From Clostridiales bacterium (GTDB taxonomy: Bacteria; Bacteroidota; Bacteroidia; Bacteroidales; Muribaculaceae): DNA of 42,825 bases. The stretch is from assembly GCA_023666645.1 (NCBI GenBank), contig JAMPBP010000013.1:1-42825 (forward strand). The letters run 5' to 3'. Shown piece by piece: positions 9,003-17,153 of the stretch. The position numbers and the translations under genes are program-made. Position 1 is the first letter of the stretch. Every line of letters begins with the position of its first letter. The notes beneath the pieces were generated by a model, which did no database searches, was not told where the DNA came from, and saw only the letters and a program-made list of their open reading frames with translations.

Positions 9003-10352
9003 ATGAGATTTATTCAAACCTTAAAAAACATCTGGACAATTGAGGAGCTGCGCAAGCGTCTCGTCCTGACCTTCCTGTTGGTGGTAGTTTACCGCCTTGG
9101 CTGTTACATTGTGCTGCCGGGTATCAATCCCGGTCAGCTCAATGCTATGGCTGAGTTCACTGAGAAGAGCGGCTTGATGCAGTTGCTTGATATGTTCTCT
9201 GGCGGTGCATTCGCACAGGCCTCTATCTTTGCTCTCGGTATCATGCCCTATATCACGGCTTCGATCGTGATACAGCTTTTGGGCATGGTGTTGCCTTCTT
9301 TCCAGAAGATGCAGCGAGAGGGTGAGAGTGGCCGTCAGAAGTTGAATCAGTACACCCGTTATCTTACCGTGCTGATTCTTCTTGTGCAGGGTCCCGCCTA
9401 TCTGTTCAACCTCCAGCATCAGCTTCGCGCCGCTCAGGTAGACTTCGAGATGACATGGTTCCTCGTGATTATGCTCACGGTGATCCTTGCCGCTGGTTCG
9501 ATGTTTATCATGTGGCTCGGTGAGCGTATAACTGACCGTGGTATCGGCAACGGTATCTCATTTATCATCTTGGTCGGTATCATTGCCCGTCTCCCCGAGG
9601 CTCTGTTCTATGAATTTGTAGCCCGCACTCCCGGCAATGCCGAGACACAGGGTGGACTTATCATGTTCATTGTCGAACTGCTGTTGCTCTTTGCTGTCAC
9701 CATCGGTGCGGTGCTTCTGGTACAGGGTACAAGAAAAGTGCCCGTGCAGTATGCCAAGCGCATTGTTGGCAACCGTCAGTATGGAGGTGCTCGCCAGTAT
9801 ATACCATTGAAAGTTAATGCTGCCGGCGTGATGCCTATCATCTTTGCCCAGGCTATAATGTTCATACCGTTGACACTTGCCGGTTTCAGCACCGGCGACG
9901 GTACTCCCGGCTTCTTTGGAGCCTTCACCGACATCAACGGTTTCTGGTATAATTTTGTATACTTCATCATGATTGTTGCGTTTACCTACTTCTATACCGC
10001 CATCACAGTGCGTCCCACTCAGATGGCCGAGGATATGAAGCGTAACAACGGTTTCATACCGGGCGTTAAACCCGGCAAGGCCACAGCCCAGTATCTTGAT
10101 ACTATCATGTCGCGCATCACACTGCCCGGCTCGCTGTTCCTTGGAATCGTTGCCATCATGCCCGCTTTTGCCCGCATGCTTGGTATCAGCAACAATTTTG
10201 CCCAGTTCTTTGGTGGAACATCGCTCCTGATTATGGTAGGTGTCGTGCTTGACACTCTGCAGCAAATCGAGAGCCATCTTATGATGCACCACTATGATGG
10301 ACTGATGAAGGATGGAAAGATCAAGGGTCGCACAACGGGAAGTGCTTACTAA
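9003..10352 (+). CDS. secY: Preprotein translocase subunit SecY
   Basis: SecY is the channel subunit of the inner-membrane Sec translocon. The 449-residue protein has about ten hydrophobic segments. Family signatures include RLGCYIVLPGINP near TM1, GIMPYITASIVIQLL (TM2), GERITDRGIGNGISFIILVG (about residues 171-190) and the cytoplasmic loop with RRNNGFIPGVKPGK-like sequence (here KRNNGFIPGVKPGKATAQYL). It directly follows rplO. map follows 62 nt later, and adk, which separates them in many Gram-positives, is absent. Confidence 0.98.
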   Translation: MRFIQTLKNIWTIEELRKRLVLTFLLVVVYRLGCYIVLPGINPGQLNAMAEFTEKSGLMQLLDMFSGGAFAQASIFALGIMPYITASIVIQLLGMVLPSFQKMQREGESGRQKLNQYTRYLTVLILLVQGPAYLFNLQHQLRAAQVDFEMTWFLVIMLTVILAAGSMFIMWLGERITDRGIGNGISFIILVGIIARLPEALFYEFVARTPGNAETQGGLIMFIVELLLLFAVTIGAVLLVQGTRKVPVQYAKRIVGNRQYGGARQYIPLKVNAAGVMPIIFAQAIMFIPLTLAGFSTGDGTPGFFGAFTDINGFWYNFVYFIMIVAFTYFYTAITVRPTQMAEDMKRNNGFIPGVKPGKATAQYLDTIMSRITLPGSLFLGIVAIMPAFARMLGISNNFAQFFGGTSLLIMVGVVLDTLQQIESHLMMHHYDGLMKDGKIKGRTTGSAY

Positions 10353-10414
10353 CCAGAAGTGAGACCTGCGAGAATCTTAAACAATCAGGCTTTTAACAAC
10401 GCTTTGAAACTGTA

Positions 10415-11197
10415 ATGATTTATCTGAAGACACCCGAGGACATGCAAGGAATGTTAAAGGCTTGTGACCTCGTGAGCCGTACGCTCGGAGAGGTTGCACG
10501 CTGGATTGCTCCCGGTGTTACTACAAACAAGCTCGACACCATTGCTCGTGAATTCATTCACGACAATGGGGGTCGGCCTGCTTGTTTAGGCTACGGAGGG
10601 TTCCCCGCTACCTTATGCATCGAGGTCAATGAGACAGTTGTGCATGGTTTCCCATCCAACTATGCCTTGAGAGAGGGTGATATCATAGGAATCGATACTG
10701 TCGTTGAGCTCGACGGATTTAATGGAGACTCCTGCTACACATTTCCGGTGGGGGAGGTCGATCCCAAGGTGATGCAATTGCTTGTCACAACCAAGGAGTC
10801 GCTTTACAAAGGAATCGAGGCTGCCCGTCCGGGAGCACGGATAGGTGACATTGCCAATGCTGTGCAGGTGTATTGCGAAAAACGCGGATACACAGTAGTA
10901 CGTGAAATGTGTGGACATGGGATAGGCCGCAAGATGCATGAGGATCCCGAGGTGCCCAACTATGGACGCCGAGGAATAGGCCCTATGCTTAAGAACGGGA
11001 TGTGTATATGCATCGAGCCTATGATCAATATGGGCAGCCGTAACATTGTTATTAGTCCGGATGGATGGCAGTGTCGCACCAAGGATCGCAAGCCTTCGGC
11101 CCATTATGAGCATACACTCGGAATATGGGACGATGAGACGCATATCATGACGACATTCGATTATATCAGGGAAGCGCTCGGTGAGCGATTCATCTAA
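10415..11197 (+). CDS. map: Methionine aminopeptidase, type I
   Basis: This enzyme removes the initiator methionine from nascent proteins. The 260-residue protein has the pita-bread fold signature. The dinuclear metal ligands are the two aspartates in IIGIDTVVELDGFNGDSCYT, the histidine in MCGHGIGRKMHEDPEVPNYG, and glutamates in CICIEPMINMG and AHYEHTLGI. The start ATG at 10415 gives MIYLKTPEDMQGM, with the typical first helix. It is encoded in the ribosomal cluster and presumably acts on ribosome-bound chains. Confidence 0.97.
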   Translation: MIYLKTPEDMQGMLKACDLVSRTLGEVARWIAPGVTTNKLDTIAREFIHDNGGRPACLGYGGFPATLCIEVNETVVHGFPSNYALREGDIIGIDTVVELDGFNGDSCYTFPVGEVDPKVMQLLVTTKESLYKGIEAARPGARIGDIANAVQVYCEKRGYTVVREMCGHGIGRKMHEDPEVPNYGRRGIGPMLKNGMCICIEPMINMGSRNIVISPDGWQCRTKDRKPSAHYEHTLGIWDDETHIMTTFDYIREALGERFI

Positions 11198-11258
11198 ACG
11201 ATGTATTCTCTTGATTCATCAGCAACACTCAAAGTAGATTGAAAATTAAAAACCCGAT

Positions 11259-11477
11259 ATGGCAAAACAATCAGCAATAGAACAGGACGGAACGATAGTC
11301 GAGGCATTGTCGAATGCAATGTTCCGTGTAGAACTTGAAAACGGACATGAGATCACGGCTCATATCTCGGGCAAGATGCGTATGCATTATATCAAGATTT
11401 TGCCCGGCGACAAAGTAAGAGTCGAGATGTCGCCATATGACCTGTCGAAGGGGCGTATAGCATTCCGCTACAAGTAA
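11259..11477 (+). CDS. infA: Translation initiation factor IF-1
   Basis: IF-1 is an OB-fold protein that occupies the 30S A site during initiation. The 72-residue protein contains [19 protein letters not shown], the [19 protein letters not shown] strand region and ends [10 protein letters not shown]. This is the usual length and ending. It lies in the Bacteroidota order map-infA-rpmJ. Confidence 0.98.
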   Translation: MAKQSAIEQDGTIVEALSNAMFRVELENGHEITAHISGKMRMHYIKILPGDKVRVEMSPYDLSKGRIAFRYK

Positions 11478-11550
11478 GTTACTACCGACAAAGCGTTACC
11501 GTATGTAACAAAGCTCATATATTTACTCACGACATAAACCAATACTTGAA

Positions 11551-11667
11551 ATGAAAGTAAGAGCATCACTGAAGAAGCGTTCAGCAGACAGCAAGATCGT
11601 ACGTCGTAAAGGCCGTCTGTATGTAATCAATAAAAAGAATCCCAAATTCAAGACCCGCCAGGGTTAA
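11551..11667 (+). CDS. rpmJ: 50S ribosomal protein L36 (bL36), cysteine-free form
   Basis: I found this by translating the gap after infA. The 38-codon frame from ATG 11551 to TAA 11665-11667 starts [17 protein letters not shown] and ends with [10 protein letters not shown]36 normally binds one zinc ion through three Cys and one His. Here those positions read Ser, Ser, Asn and Phe, so it is the zinc-free form. It is the last gene of the spc part. The next genes start from a separate promoter. Confidence 0.96.
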   Translation: MKVRASLKKRSADSKIVRRKGRLYVINKKNPKFKTRQG

Positions 11668-11807
11668 TGGAATAGGGCCCGACCACCAAGATAATGGTCG
11701 ACCATAACTTAGGGTAACAAATGCTCCGCAGATAGCTGACGGGGCTTAAAAGTCGTCTGACCACTACTTTTTTTGCTTCAGATAGTCAGACAGACAAATT
11801 TTTTTCT
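11668..11807 (+). other. Hairpin-rich gap between rpmJ and the alpha-group promoter
   Basis: The gap contains three inverted repeats: CGACCA/TGGTCG with a 9-nt loop (about 11677-11698), GCTCCG/CGGGGC with one U-G pair (about 11722-11744), and GTCTGAC/GTCAGAC (about 11755-11792), whose loop contains a T7 run. They probably terminate or attenuate the long spc transcript just before the new promoter. None is a clean textbook terminator. Confidence 0.45.
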
Positions 11808-11815
11808 TACCTTTG
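11808..11815 (+). promoter_or_regulatory. Promoter -7 box for rpsM operon
   Basis: TACCTTTG matches the Bacteroidota -7 consensus TAnnTTTG. The expected TTG near -33 is not evident at the usual 19-21 nt spacing. Transcription would start about 25-30 nt before the rpsM ATG. Confidence 0.7.
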
Positions 11816-11849
11816 CACGAATTTTTTAATAAACAATAGTCAAGAACAT

Positions 11850-12230
11850 ATGGCAGTTAGAATCGTGGGAGTTGATCTCCCCCAGAACAAAAGAGGTGAA
11901 ATCGCCTTGACTTACATCTACGGAATTGGTCGCAGCGCCGCCAAGAACATCTTGGACAAGGCTGAGATTGACCGTGATATCAAAGTTAAAGACTGGACCG
12001 ACGCCCAGGCCGCTCGCGTGCGTGAAGTAATAGGCAGCGATTACAAGGTAGAGGGTGACTTGCGTTCAGAGATACAGTTGAACATCAAGCGTCTTATGGA
12101 CATAGGCTGTTATCGTGGCGTGCGTCACCGTAACGGACTTCCTGTACGTGGACAGAGCACCAAGAACAATGCCCGCACACGTAAGGGCCGTAAGAAAACC
12201 GTTGCTAACAAGAAGAAAGCTACTAAATAA
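11850..12230 (+). CDS. rpsM: 30S ribosomal protein S13 (uS13)
   Basis: S13 lies in the 30S head, bridges to the 50S subunit and touches P-site tRNA through its basic tail. The 126 residues include [20 protein letters not shown], the helix-hairpin region [12 protein letters not shown] and the tail [19 protein letters not shown]. It is the first gene after the promoter at 11808. Confidence 0.98.
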   Translation: MAVRIVGVDLPQNKRGEIALTYIYGIGRSAAKNILDKAEIDRDIKVKDWTDAQAARVREVIGSDYKVEGDLRSEIQLNIKRLMDIGCYRGVRHRNGLPVRGQSTKNNARTRKGRKKTVANKKKATK

Positions 12231-12239
12231 TAAAGGAAT

Positions 12240-12629
12240 ATGGCAAAAAAGACAGTCGCAGCTAAGAAGAGAAACGTTAAGGTTGACGCAGCTGGTCAGC
12301 TTCACGTACACTCCTCATTCAACAACATTATTGTCTGCTTAGCAAACAGCGAAGGACAGGTAATTTCATGGTCGAGCGCCGGCAAGATGGGATTCCGTGG
12401 TTCAAAGAAGAACACCCCTTATGCAGCTCAGATGGCAGCACAGGATTGTGCGAAGATTGCATATGACCTGGGTCTGCGCAAGGTTAAAGCATATGTAAAG
12501 GGACCGGGAAATGGTCGTGAGTCAGCAATCCGCACCGTACATGGTGCCGGTATCGAGGTGACCGAGATCATTGACGTTACACCGCTGCCCCATAACGGAT
12601 GTCGCCCTCCCAAGCGTCGTCGTGTATAA
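12240..12629 (+). CDS. rpsK: 30S ribosomal protein S11 (uS11)
   Basis: S11 forms the platform of the small subunit near the mRNA exit. It has 129 residues with the family pattern [37 protein letters not shown] and the ending [19 protein letters not shown]. It is followed by a 163-nt structured gap before rpsD. Confidence 0.98.
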   Translation: MAKKTVAAKKRNVKVDAAGQLHVHSSFNNIIVCLANSEGQVISWSSAGKMGFRGSKKNTPYAAQMAAQDCAKIAYDLGLRKVKAYVKGPGNGRESAIRTVHGAGIEVTEIIDVTPLPHNGCRPPKRRRV

Positions 12630-12675
12630 AGCAAGCAAAAGAATTAAAGAAAACAACAACATCTTTAACCAACCT

Positions 12676-12775
12676 TGAAGGGTAGGATAAAGGTCGTGGG
12701 AATGTGAAATAATAGACCATAACATTCACCTCCTCTATGGTCGCGGCTGCACTAACGACGACACTATCCCCTTCA
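12676..12775 (+). promoter_or_regulatory. Structured rpsD leader with candidate H-type pseudoknot
   Basis: An outer helix pairs TGAAGG (12676-12681) plus GGATA (12685-12689) with TATCC (12765-12769) plus CCTTCA (12770-12775), leaving a 3-nt bulge. Inside, GTCGT (12693-12697) pairs with ACGAC (12755-12759). In the core, GAATGT (12700-12705) pairs with ACATTC (12722-12727), and GACCATA (12715-12721) pairs with TATGGTC (12736-12742). These two core stems interleave in the order of an H-type pseudoknot. No promoter box is present, so it acts, if at all, inside the operon. The S4 protein encoded downstream is the obvious ligand, by analogy with E. coli S4 binding a pseudoknot in the alpha mRNA. 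That is inference. Confidence 0.6.
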
Positions 12776-12792
12776 CAACACACAGAATAACA

Positions 12793-13398
12793 ATGGCAAG
12801 ATATACAGGCCCTAAGACCAAGATCGCCCGTAAGTTTGGCGAACCAATCTTTGGTGAAGATAAAGTTCTCGCACGCAGAAACTTCCCCCCTGGCCAGCAT
12901 GGAGCCAACCGTCGTCGCAAGACCTCGGAGTATGGCGTACAGCTGCGCGAGAAACAGAAAGCAAAATATACATACGGTGTATTGGAGCGTCAGTTCCGTA
13001 ACCTCTTCAAGAAGGCATCTTCGATGAAGGGTATCACCGGTGAGATTCTCCTTCAGTTGCTCGAGAGCCGTCTCGACAACGTAGTTTATCGTCTCGGAAT
13101 CGCACCTACCCGTGCTGCAGCCCGTCAGTTGGTGTTGCATCGTCACATCACTGTAAATGGCAGTGTGGTTAATATTCCTTCTTATCATGTTACAGCCGGT
13201 GAGGTAATCGGTGTGCGTGAGAAGTCAAAATCACTCGAGGTAATAGCCGGTGCACTTGCAGGATTCAACCACAGCAAGTATCCCTGGATAGAGTGGGACG
13301 AGGCAAGCAAGAGCGGCAAGTTGTTGCATGTACCTGCACGCGAGGATATCCCCGAGAATATCAAGGAACAGCTCATCGTCGAGTTGTACTCTAAGTAA
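12793..13398 (+). CDS. rpsD: 30S ribosomal protein S4 (uS4)
   Basis: S4 is a primary 16S 5'-domain binder and a mRNA-channel protein. The 201 residues include the N-terminal basic region ([19 protein letters not shown]), the S4 RNA-binding domain ([20 protein letters not shown], then [19 protein letters not shown], about residues 93-135) and the C-terminal LIVELYSK. The N-terminal part lacks a zinc-type cysteine cluster. It is preceded by the structured leader at 12676-12775. Confidence 0.98.
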   Translation: MARYTGPKTKIARKFGEPIFGEDKVLARRNFPPGQHGANRRRKTSEYGVQLREKQKAKYTYGVLERQFRNLFKKASSMKGITGEILLQLLESRLDNVVYRLGIAPTRAAARQLVLHRHITVNGSVVNIPSYHVTAGEVIGVREKSKSLEVIAGALAGFNHSKYPWIEWDEASKSGKLLHVPAREDIPENIKEQLIVELYSK

Positions 13399-13424
13399 TA
13401 AACACTAAAACACCTCATAGATCC

Positions 13425-14420
13425 ATGGCTATTTTAGCATTCCAAAAACCTGACAAAGTCCTAATGTTGGAAGCCGACAACTTCTACGGCAAGTTTGAGT
13501 TCAAGCCCTTGGAACCTGGCTATGGTATCACTGTGGGCAACGCGTTGCGTCGCGTACTGCTTTCATCGCTCGAGGGTTTTGCCATATCGTCGGTAAAGAT
13601 CGATGGCGTTAACCACGAGTTTGATACCATTCCCGGAGTGATAGAAGATGTTACCAACATCATTCTGAATCTCAAAAAGGTCGATTTGAATCAAGTCGTA
13701 GAGGAGACAGAGGCCGAAACCATTACAATTCCGGTGTCGGGTCAACAGGAGGTGTTCAAAGCCGGTGACATAGGCAAGGCTCTGACAGGATTCGAAGTCC
13801 TGAATCCCGAGCTGGTGATATGTCATTTGGATCCCAGCGCAAGTTTCAATATAGAACTCAGTATCAACAAGGGACGTGGGTGGACTCCTGCCGATGAGCA
13901 ACAGCTCACCAGCGATGATGTGCATACTCTTGCCATCGACTCGATCTATACTCCCATCAAGAATGTCAAGTACTACGTTGAGAACTTCCGTGTAGACCAG
14001 AAAACCGACTACGAAAAACTTGTTTTAGAAATCACTACCAACGGATCGATTCATCCAAAGGATGCTCTTAAGGAAGCTGCAAAGATATTGATATATCATT
14101 TCATGCTTTTCAGTGACGAGAAGATTACCCTTGAGACAGCTGAGACCGATGGCAATGAGGAGTTTGACGAGGAGATACTCAAGATGCGTCAGCTTCTCAA
14201 ATCAAAGCTTGTCGACATGGACCTTTCGGTGCGTGCCCTCAACTGCTTGAAGAGTGCCGAGGTTGAGACCCTTGGAGAGCTGGTAGTCTTTAACAAGACC
14301 GATCTCCTTAAATTCCGTAACTTTGGTAAGAAGTCGCTGACCGAGCTTGATGAGCTGCTGGCCAATTTGAACCTTTCGTTCGGAATGGATATTTCAAAGT
14401 ATAAATTAGATAAAGAGTAA
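13425..14420 (+). CDS. rpoA: DNA-directed RNA polymerase alpha subunit
   Basis: The alpha subunit dimerises to start assembly of RNA polymerase, and its C-terminal domain contacts DNA and activators. The 331-residue protein has the N-terminal dimerisation domain ([20 protein letters not shown], about residues 32-51), a linker rich in Asp/Glu near residues 237-250 and a C-terminal domain with [20 protein letters not shown] and [17 protein letters not shown]. It sits between rpsD and rplQ as expected. Confidence 0.98.
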   Translation: MAILAFQKPDKVLMLEADNFYGKFEFKPLEPGYGITVGNALRRVLLSSLEGFAISSVKIDGVNHEFDTIPGVIEDVTNIILNLKKVDLNQVVEETEAETITIPVSGQQEVFKAGDIGKALTGFEVLNPELVICHLDPSASFNIELSINKGRGWTPADEQQLTSDDVHTLAIDSIYTPIKNVKYYVENFRVDQKTDYEKLVLEITTNGSIHPKDALKEAAKILIYHFMLFSDEKITLETAETDGNEEFDEEILKMRQLLKSKLVDMDLSVRALNCLKSAEVETLGELVVFNKTDLLKFRNFGKKSLTELDELLANLNLSFGMDISKYKLDKE

Positions 14421-14426
14421 TAAACG

Positions 14427-14915
14427 ATGAGACACAATAAGAAATTTAATCATCTCGGCCGCAAGAAAGCTCACCGCGACGCACTCTTGGCCAACATGAC
14501 GATATCGCTGATCAAGCACAAACGTATCTTCACAACACTTGCCAAGGCTAAGGCGCTTCGTGTATATGCCGAGCCTCTGATCAACCGTGCCAAGGAAGAC
14601 ACCATGTCCAACCGTCGTCTTGTGTTCAGCTACCTGCAGAGCAAAGAGGCTGTTACCGAGCTTTTCCGTGAGATCTCGCAGAAGATAGCCGACCGTCCCG
14701 GTGGCTATACCCGCATTCTCAAGACAGGCAACCGTCTTGGTGACAATGCCAAGACTTGCTTCATCGAGCTCGTTGATTACAACGAGAACATGTTGAAGGA
14801 TAAGAAGGCTGCCAAGCCCCGTCGCACACGTCGTGGTGGCAAGAAGAACACTGCAGCAGCTGCTGAAACTCCCGCTGCTGAAGCTCCTGTTGCCGATACA
14901 GCTGCAGCTGAATAA
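14427..14915 (+). CDS. rplQ: 50S ribosomal protein L17 (bL17), with Ala-rich tail
   Basis: L17 lies near the tunnel exit on the 50S surface. The core (about residues 1-118) starts [20 protein letters not shown] and includes [20 protein letters not shown]. The final 40 or so residues are a basic patch followed by an Ala/Glu/Pro tail ([20 protein letters not shown]), longer than the 127-residue E. coli protein and probably disordered. It is the last gene of the alpha group, followed by a terminator at 14998. Confidence 0.97.
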   Translation: MRHNKKFNHLGRKKAHRDALLANMTISLIKHKRIFTTLAKAKALRVYAEPLINRAKEDTMSNRRLVFSYLQSKEAVTELFREISQKIADRPGGYTRILKTGNRLGDNAKTCFIELVDYNENMLKDKKAAKPRRTRRGGKKNTAAAAETPAAEAPVADTAAAE

Positions 14916-14997
14916 TCGGTTAGGGCATTTGTGCCGGGAGTATTGCTATTCAAGTTAACGTCTTGAAAGAATTTCCTGCCGAAAATTTTTAGTTATT

Positions 14998-15046
14998 ACC
15001 TGCGCTTTGAAATCTGTAAAGGTTTCAGGGCGCAGGTTTCTTTTTC
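14998..15046 (+). terminator. Rho-independent terminator after rplQ
   Basis: The stem ACCTGCGC/GCGCAGGT (14998-15005 with 15030-15037) continues as TGAAA/TTTCA and is followed by TTCTTTTT and a second T run. It cleanly ends the alpha-group transcript. Confidence 0.85.
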
Positions 15047-15066
15047 TATTTTTTTTGAGTGCAGGT

Positions 15067-15097
15067 TTGTATATGATGATGAAAATCACTACCTTTG
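15067..15097 (+). promoter_or_regulatory. Promoter for rplM-rpsI (-rpsB-tsf)
   Basis: TTG at 15067-15069, exactly 20 nt, then TACCTTTG at 15090-15097: a full match to the Bacteroidota housekeeping promoter. The predicted leader to the rplM start is roughly 105 nt. Confidence 0.85.
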
Positions 15098-15133
15098 CAA
15101 GCCGATTATATCCAAAGGAATCGAAACGCGAGT

Positions 15134-15169
15134 CGCCATCCGGGCTCTTTTGGCCGAGAGCGGTTGGCG
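15134..15169 (+). promoter_or_regulatory. Hairpin in rplM 5' leader
   Basis: Downstream of the promoter, CGCCATCC (15134-15141) pairs with GGTTGGCG (15162-15169) with one T-T mismatch. After a GG bulge, GCTCT (15144-15148) pairs with AGAGC (15157-15161) around an 8-nt loop. It is a candidate autoregulatory site for L13 or S9, since rplM leaders with regulatory structure are known in Firmicutes. No direct proof here. Confidence 0.45.
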
Positions 15170-15208
15170 TAAGTGTGTATTAATTAATTATTAACCAAAC
15201 AATTAGAA

Positions 15209-15688
15209 GTGGATACTCTAAGTTACAAAACCCTTACACCCAACGCGCAGAGCGTTGAAAAGGAGTGGGTACTTATCGACGCCGAGGGTCAGCATCTGGG
15301 CCGCCTTTGCTCAAAGGTAGCCAAGATTTTGCGCGGCAAGCACAAACCCACCTATTCACCCTTCGTAGAATGTGGTGACAATGTTATCATCATCAATGCC
15401 GATAAAGTAGTTCTGACCGGCAAGAAATGGACCGACCGTGTATACCTCCGTTATACCGGATATCCCGGTGGCCAGCGTGAACTTTCACCAGAGGTGCTCC
15501 AGAAGAAATCGTTCAACAAGCACCTTAAGCCCGGTATCAATCCTCTCTTTGTACATGTATTGAAAGGAATGCTCCCCAAGAACCGTCTTGGCCGCCGCAT
15601 TATTGAGAACATGCATGTGTACAATGGTGCCAATCACCCCCACGAGGCTCAGAACCCCAAAGTAATCGACATCAACAATTTTAAATAA
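15209..15688 (+). CDS. rplM: 50S ribosomal protein L13 (uL13)
   Basis: L13 is an early 50S assembly protein. The gene begins with GTG at 15209, which yields MDTLSYKTLTPNAQSVEKEW, the N-terminus I remember for Bacteroides L13. The next in-frame ATG would remove much of the conserved domain. Signatures are WVLIDAEGQHLGRLCSKVAK, YSPFVECGDNVIIINADKV and VLKGMLPKNRLGRR. It has 159 residues and forms the standard pair with rpsI, 12 nt downstream. Confidence 0.97.
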   Translation: MDTLSYKTLTPNAQSVEKEWVLIDAEGQHLGRLCSKVAKILRGKHKPTYSPFVECGDNVIIINADKVVLTGKKWTDRVYLRYTGYPGGQRELSPEVLQKKSFNKHLKPGINPLFVHVLKGMLPKNRLGRRIIENMHVYNGANHPHEAQNPKVIDINNFK

Positions 15689-15700
15689 ACCTCTTGAACA

Positions 15701-16087
15701 ATGGAAACAGTTAATGCAGTAGGCCGTCGTAAGGCCGCTATCGCGCGTGTTATTGTAAAAGAAGGCAATGGCAATGTTGTTATCAACAAGCGCTCACTTG
15801 AGGTTTACTTCCCCTCGTCGATACTTCAGTATATTGTAAAGCAGCCCCTGACTCTTCTTGACCAACTTGAAAAGTATGATATTCAGGCTAATCTTGATGG
15901 CGGTGGTTACAAAGGCCAGGCCGAGGCTCTACGTCTTGCCATAGCCCGTGCTCTTGTAAAGATTAACCCCGAGGACAAGGCCGCACTCCGTGCCGAAGGC
16001 TTCATGACCCGCGACCCTCGCGCTGTAGAGCGTAAGAAACCCGGTCAGCCCAAAGCTCGTAAGCGCTTCCAGTTCTCAAAGCGTTAA
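15701..16087 (+). CDS. rpsI: 30S ribosomal protein S9 (uS9)
   Basis: S9 is a 30S head protein whose C-terminal tail reaches the P-site tRNA. It has 128 residues with AVGRRKAAIARVIVKEGNGN near the start, the core GGGYKGQAEALRLAIARALV and the family ending KARKRFQFSKR, with the conserved terminal Lys-Arg. It is co-transcribed with rplM. A 209-nt structured gap follows. Confidence 0.98.
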   Translation: METVNAVGRRKAAIARVIVKEGNGNVVINKRSLEVYFPSSILQYIVKQPLTLLDQLEKYDIQANLDGGGYKGQAEALRLAIARALVKINPEDKAALRAEGFMTRDPRAVERKKPGQPKARKRFQFSKR

Positions 16088-16129
16088 TCGCCCAAGGTTG
16101 CAAACTTTATTTCCCCTCACTCTCCACCC

Positions 16130-16202
16130 GGTGGCATGAGCGTGCCTGACACAGGCTCTCAGTTCCCAATGAGGGAGCGTTGCTTTTTAAGCGACTGTCG
16201 CC
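16130..16202 (+). promoter_or_regulatory. Structured rpsB 5' leader
   Basis: In the rpsI-rpsB gap, GGTGGC (16130-16135) can pair with GTCGCC (16197-16202) with two wobble pairs. It closes a multibranch region containing GCCTG/CAGGC (16144-16156, loop ACA) and GTTGCTT/AAGCGAC (16179-16195, loop TTT). The last 90 nt before rpsB are A-rich and unstructured. No TAnnTTTG box was found, so rpsB-tsf probably depends on read-through. E. coli rpsB is autoregulated by S2 through its leader, and an analogous role is possible here. Confidence 0.45.
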
Positions 16203-16296
16203 AAGTGTTTAGTATCTAAATCCCGTCGATGGAATACAAACTCCCTACCTCGGGGTTGAAACACAAACAGAACGTAAACAAACAAACACAAAAAAA

Positions 16297-17121
16297 ATGT
16301 CAACACCTACATTTGACCAATTACTTGAGGCAGGTTGCCACTTCGGACACCTGAAGAGAAAATGGAATCCTGCCATGGCTCCTTATATTTTCATGGAGCG
16401 TAACGGTATCCACATCATTGATCTTTATAAGACAGCGGCTAAACTTGATGAGGCAGCTGCTGCATTGAAGAGCATAGCAAAAGGTGGCAAGAAAGTACTT
16501 TTCGTAGCTACCAAAAAACAGGCCAAACAAGTAGTCGCCGACAAGGCTCAGAGCGTGGGCATGCCCTACGTTATCGAGCGTTGGCCCGGTGGCATGCTTA
16601 CCAATTTCCCCACTATCCGTAAGGCTGTCAAGAAGATGGCTACCATCGACAAGATGACAAAGGATGGTACATTTGACAACCTTTCAAAGCGTGAGAAGCT
16701 TCAGATAAGCCGTCAGCGTGCAAAGTTGGAGAAGACCCTCGGATCAATTGCCGATCTTAACCGTCTCCCCTCTGCACTCTTTGTAGTTGACGTGCTCAAA
16801 GAGCATATTGCAGTAGCTGAAGCTAATCGTCTGGGTATTCCCGTATTTGCAATCGTAGATACAAACTCCAACCCCAACGATGTAGACTTTGTAATCCCCG
16901 CTAATGATGACGCATCGAAGTCGATCGAGATTATTCTCGACACAGTGTGTGGCGCAATGGCCGAGGGTCTTGAAGAGCGCAAGGCTGAGAAAGTTGACAC
17001 CGAGGCTGCCGGTGAGGGAGAGAATGCAGCTCCCAAGCGTGAGCGTCGTCGTGTAAGCCGCAAGGCAGCCGAGGCTCCCGAAGCAGTTGCTCCTGCCGAA
17101 GAGGCACCCGCAGCTGAATAA
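16297..17121 (+). CDS. rpsB: 30S ribosomal protein S2 (uS2)
   Basis: S2 joins the small subunit late, at the hinge between head and body. The 274-residue protein shows the family signatures LLEAGCHFGHLKRKWNPAMA, RWPGGMLTNFPTIRKAVKKM and PVFAIVDTNSNPNDVDFVIP. Residues from about 230 on form an extension: a basic patch (KRERRRVSRKAAEA) and an Ala/Glu/Pro tail, like the L17 tail and probably disordered. It forms the usual pair with tsf, 32 nt downstream. Confidence 0.98.
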   Translation: MSTPTFDQLLEAGCHFGHLKRKWNPAMAPYIFMERNGIHIIDLYKTAAKLDEAAAALKSIAKGGKKVLFVATKKQAKQVVADKAQSVGMPYVIERWPGGMLTNFPTIRKAVKKMATIDKMTKDGTFDNLSKREKLQISRQRAKLEKTLGSIADLNRLPSALFVVDVLKEHIAVAEANRLGIPVFAIVDTNSNPNDVDFVIPANDDASKSIEIILDTVCGAMAEGLEERKAEKVDTEAAGEGENAAPKRERRRVSRKAAEAPEAVAPAEEAPAAE

Positions 17122-17153
17122 TAATATACAATAACGAAACAACAATTACAATT

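Noticed and set aside
9558-10292. 244-codon open frame on the minus strand opposite secY
   Set aside because: It lies entirely inside secY, its translation is rich in His/Cys/Gly with no domain pattern, and secY is beyond doubt.
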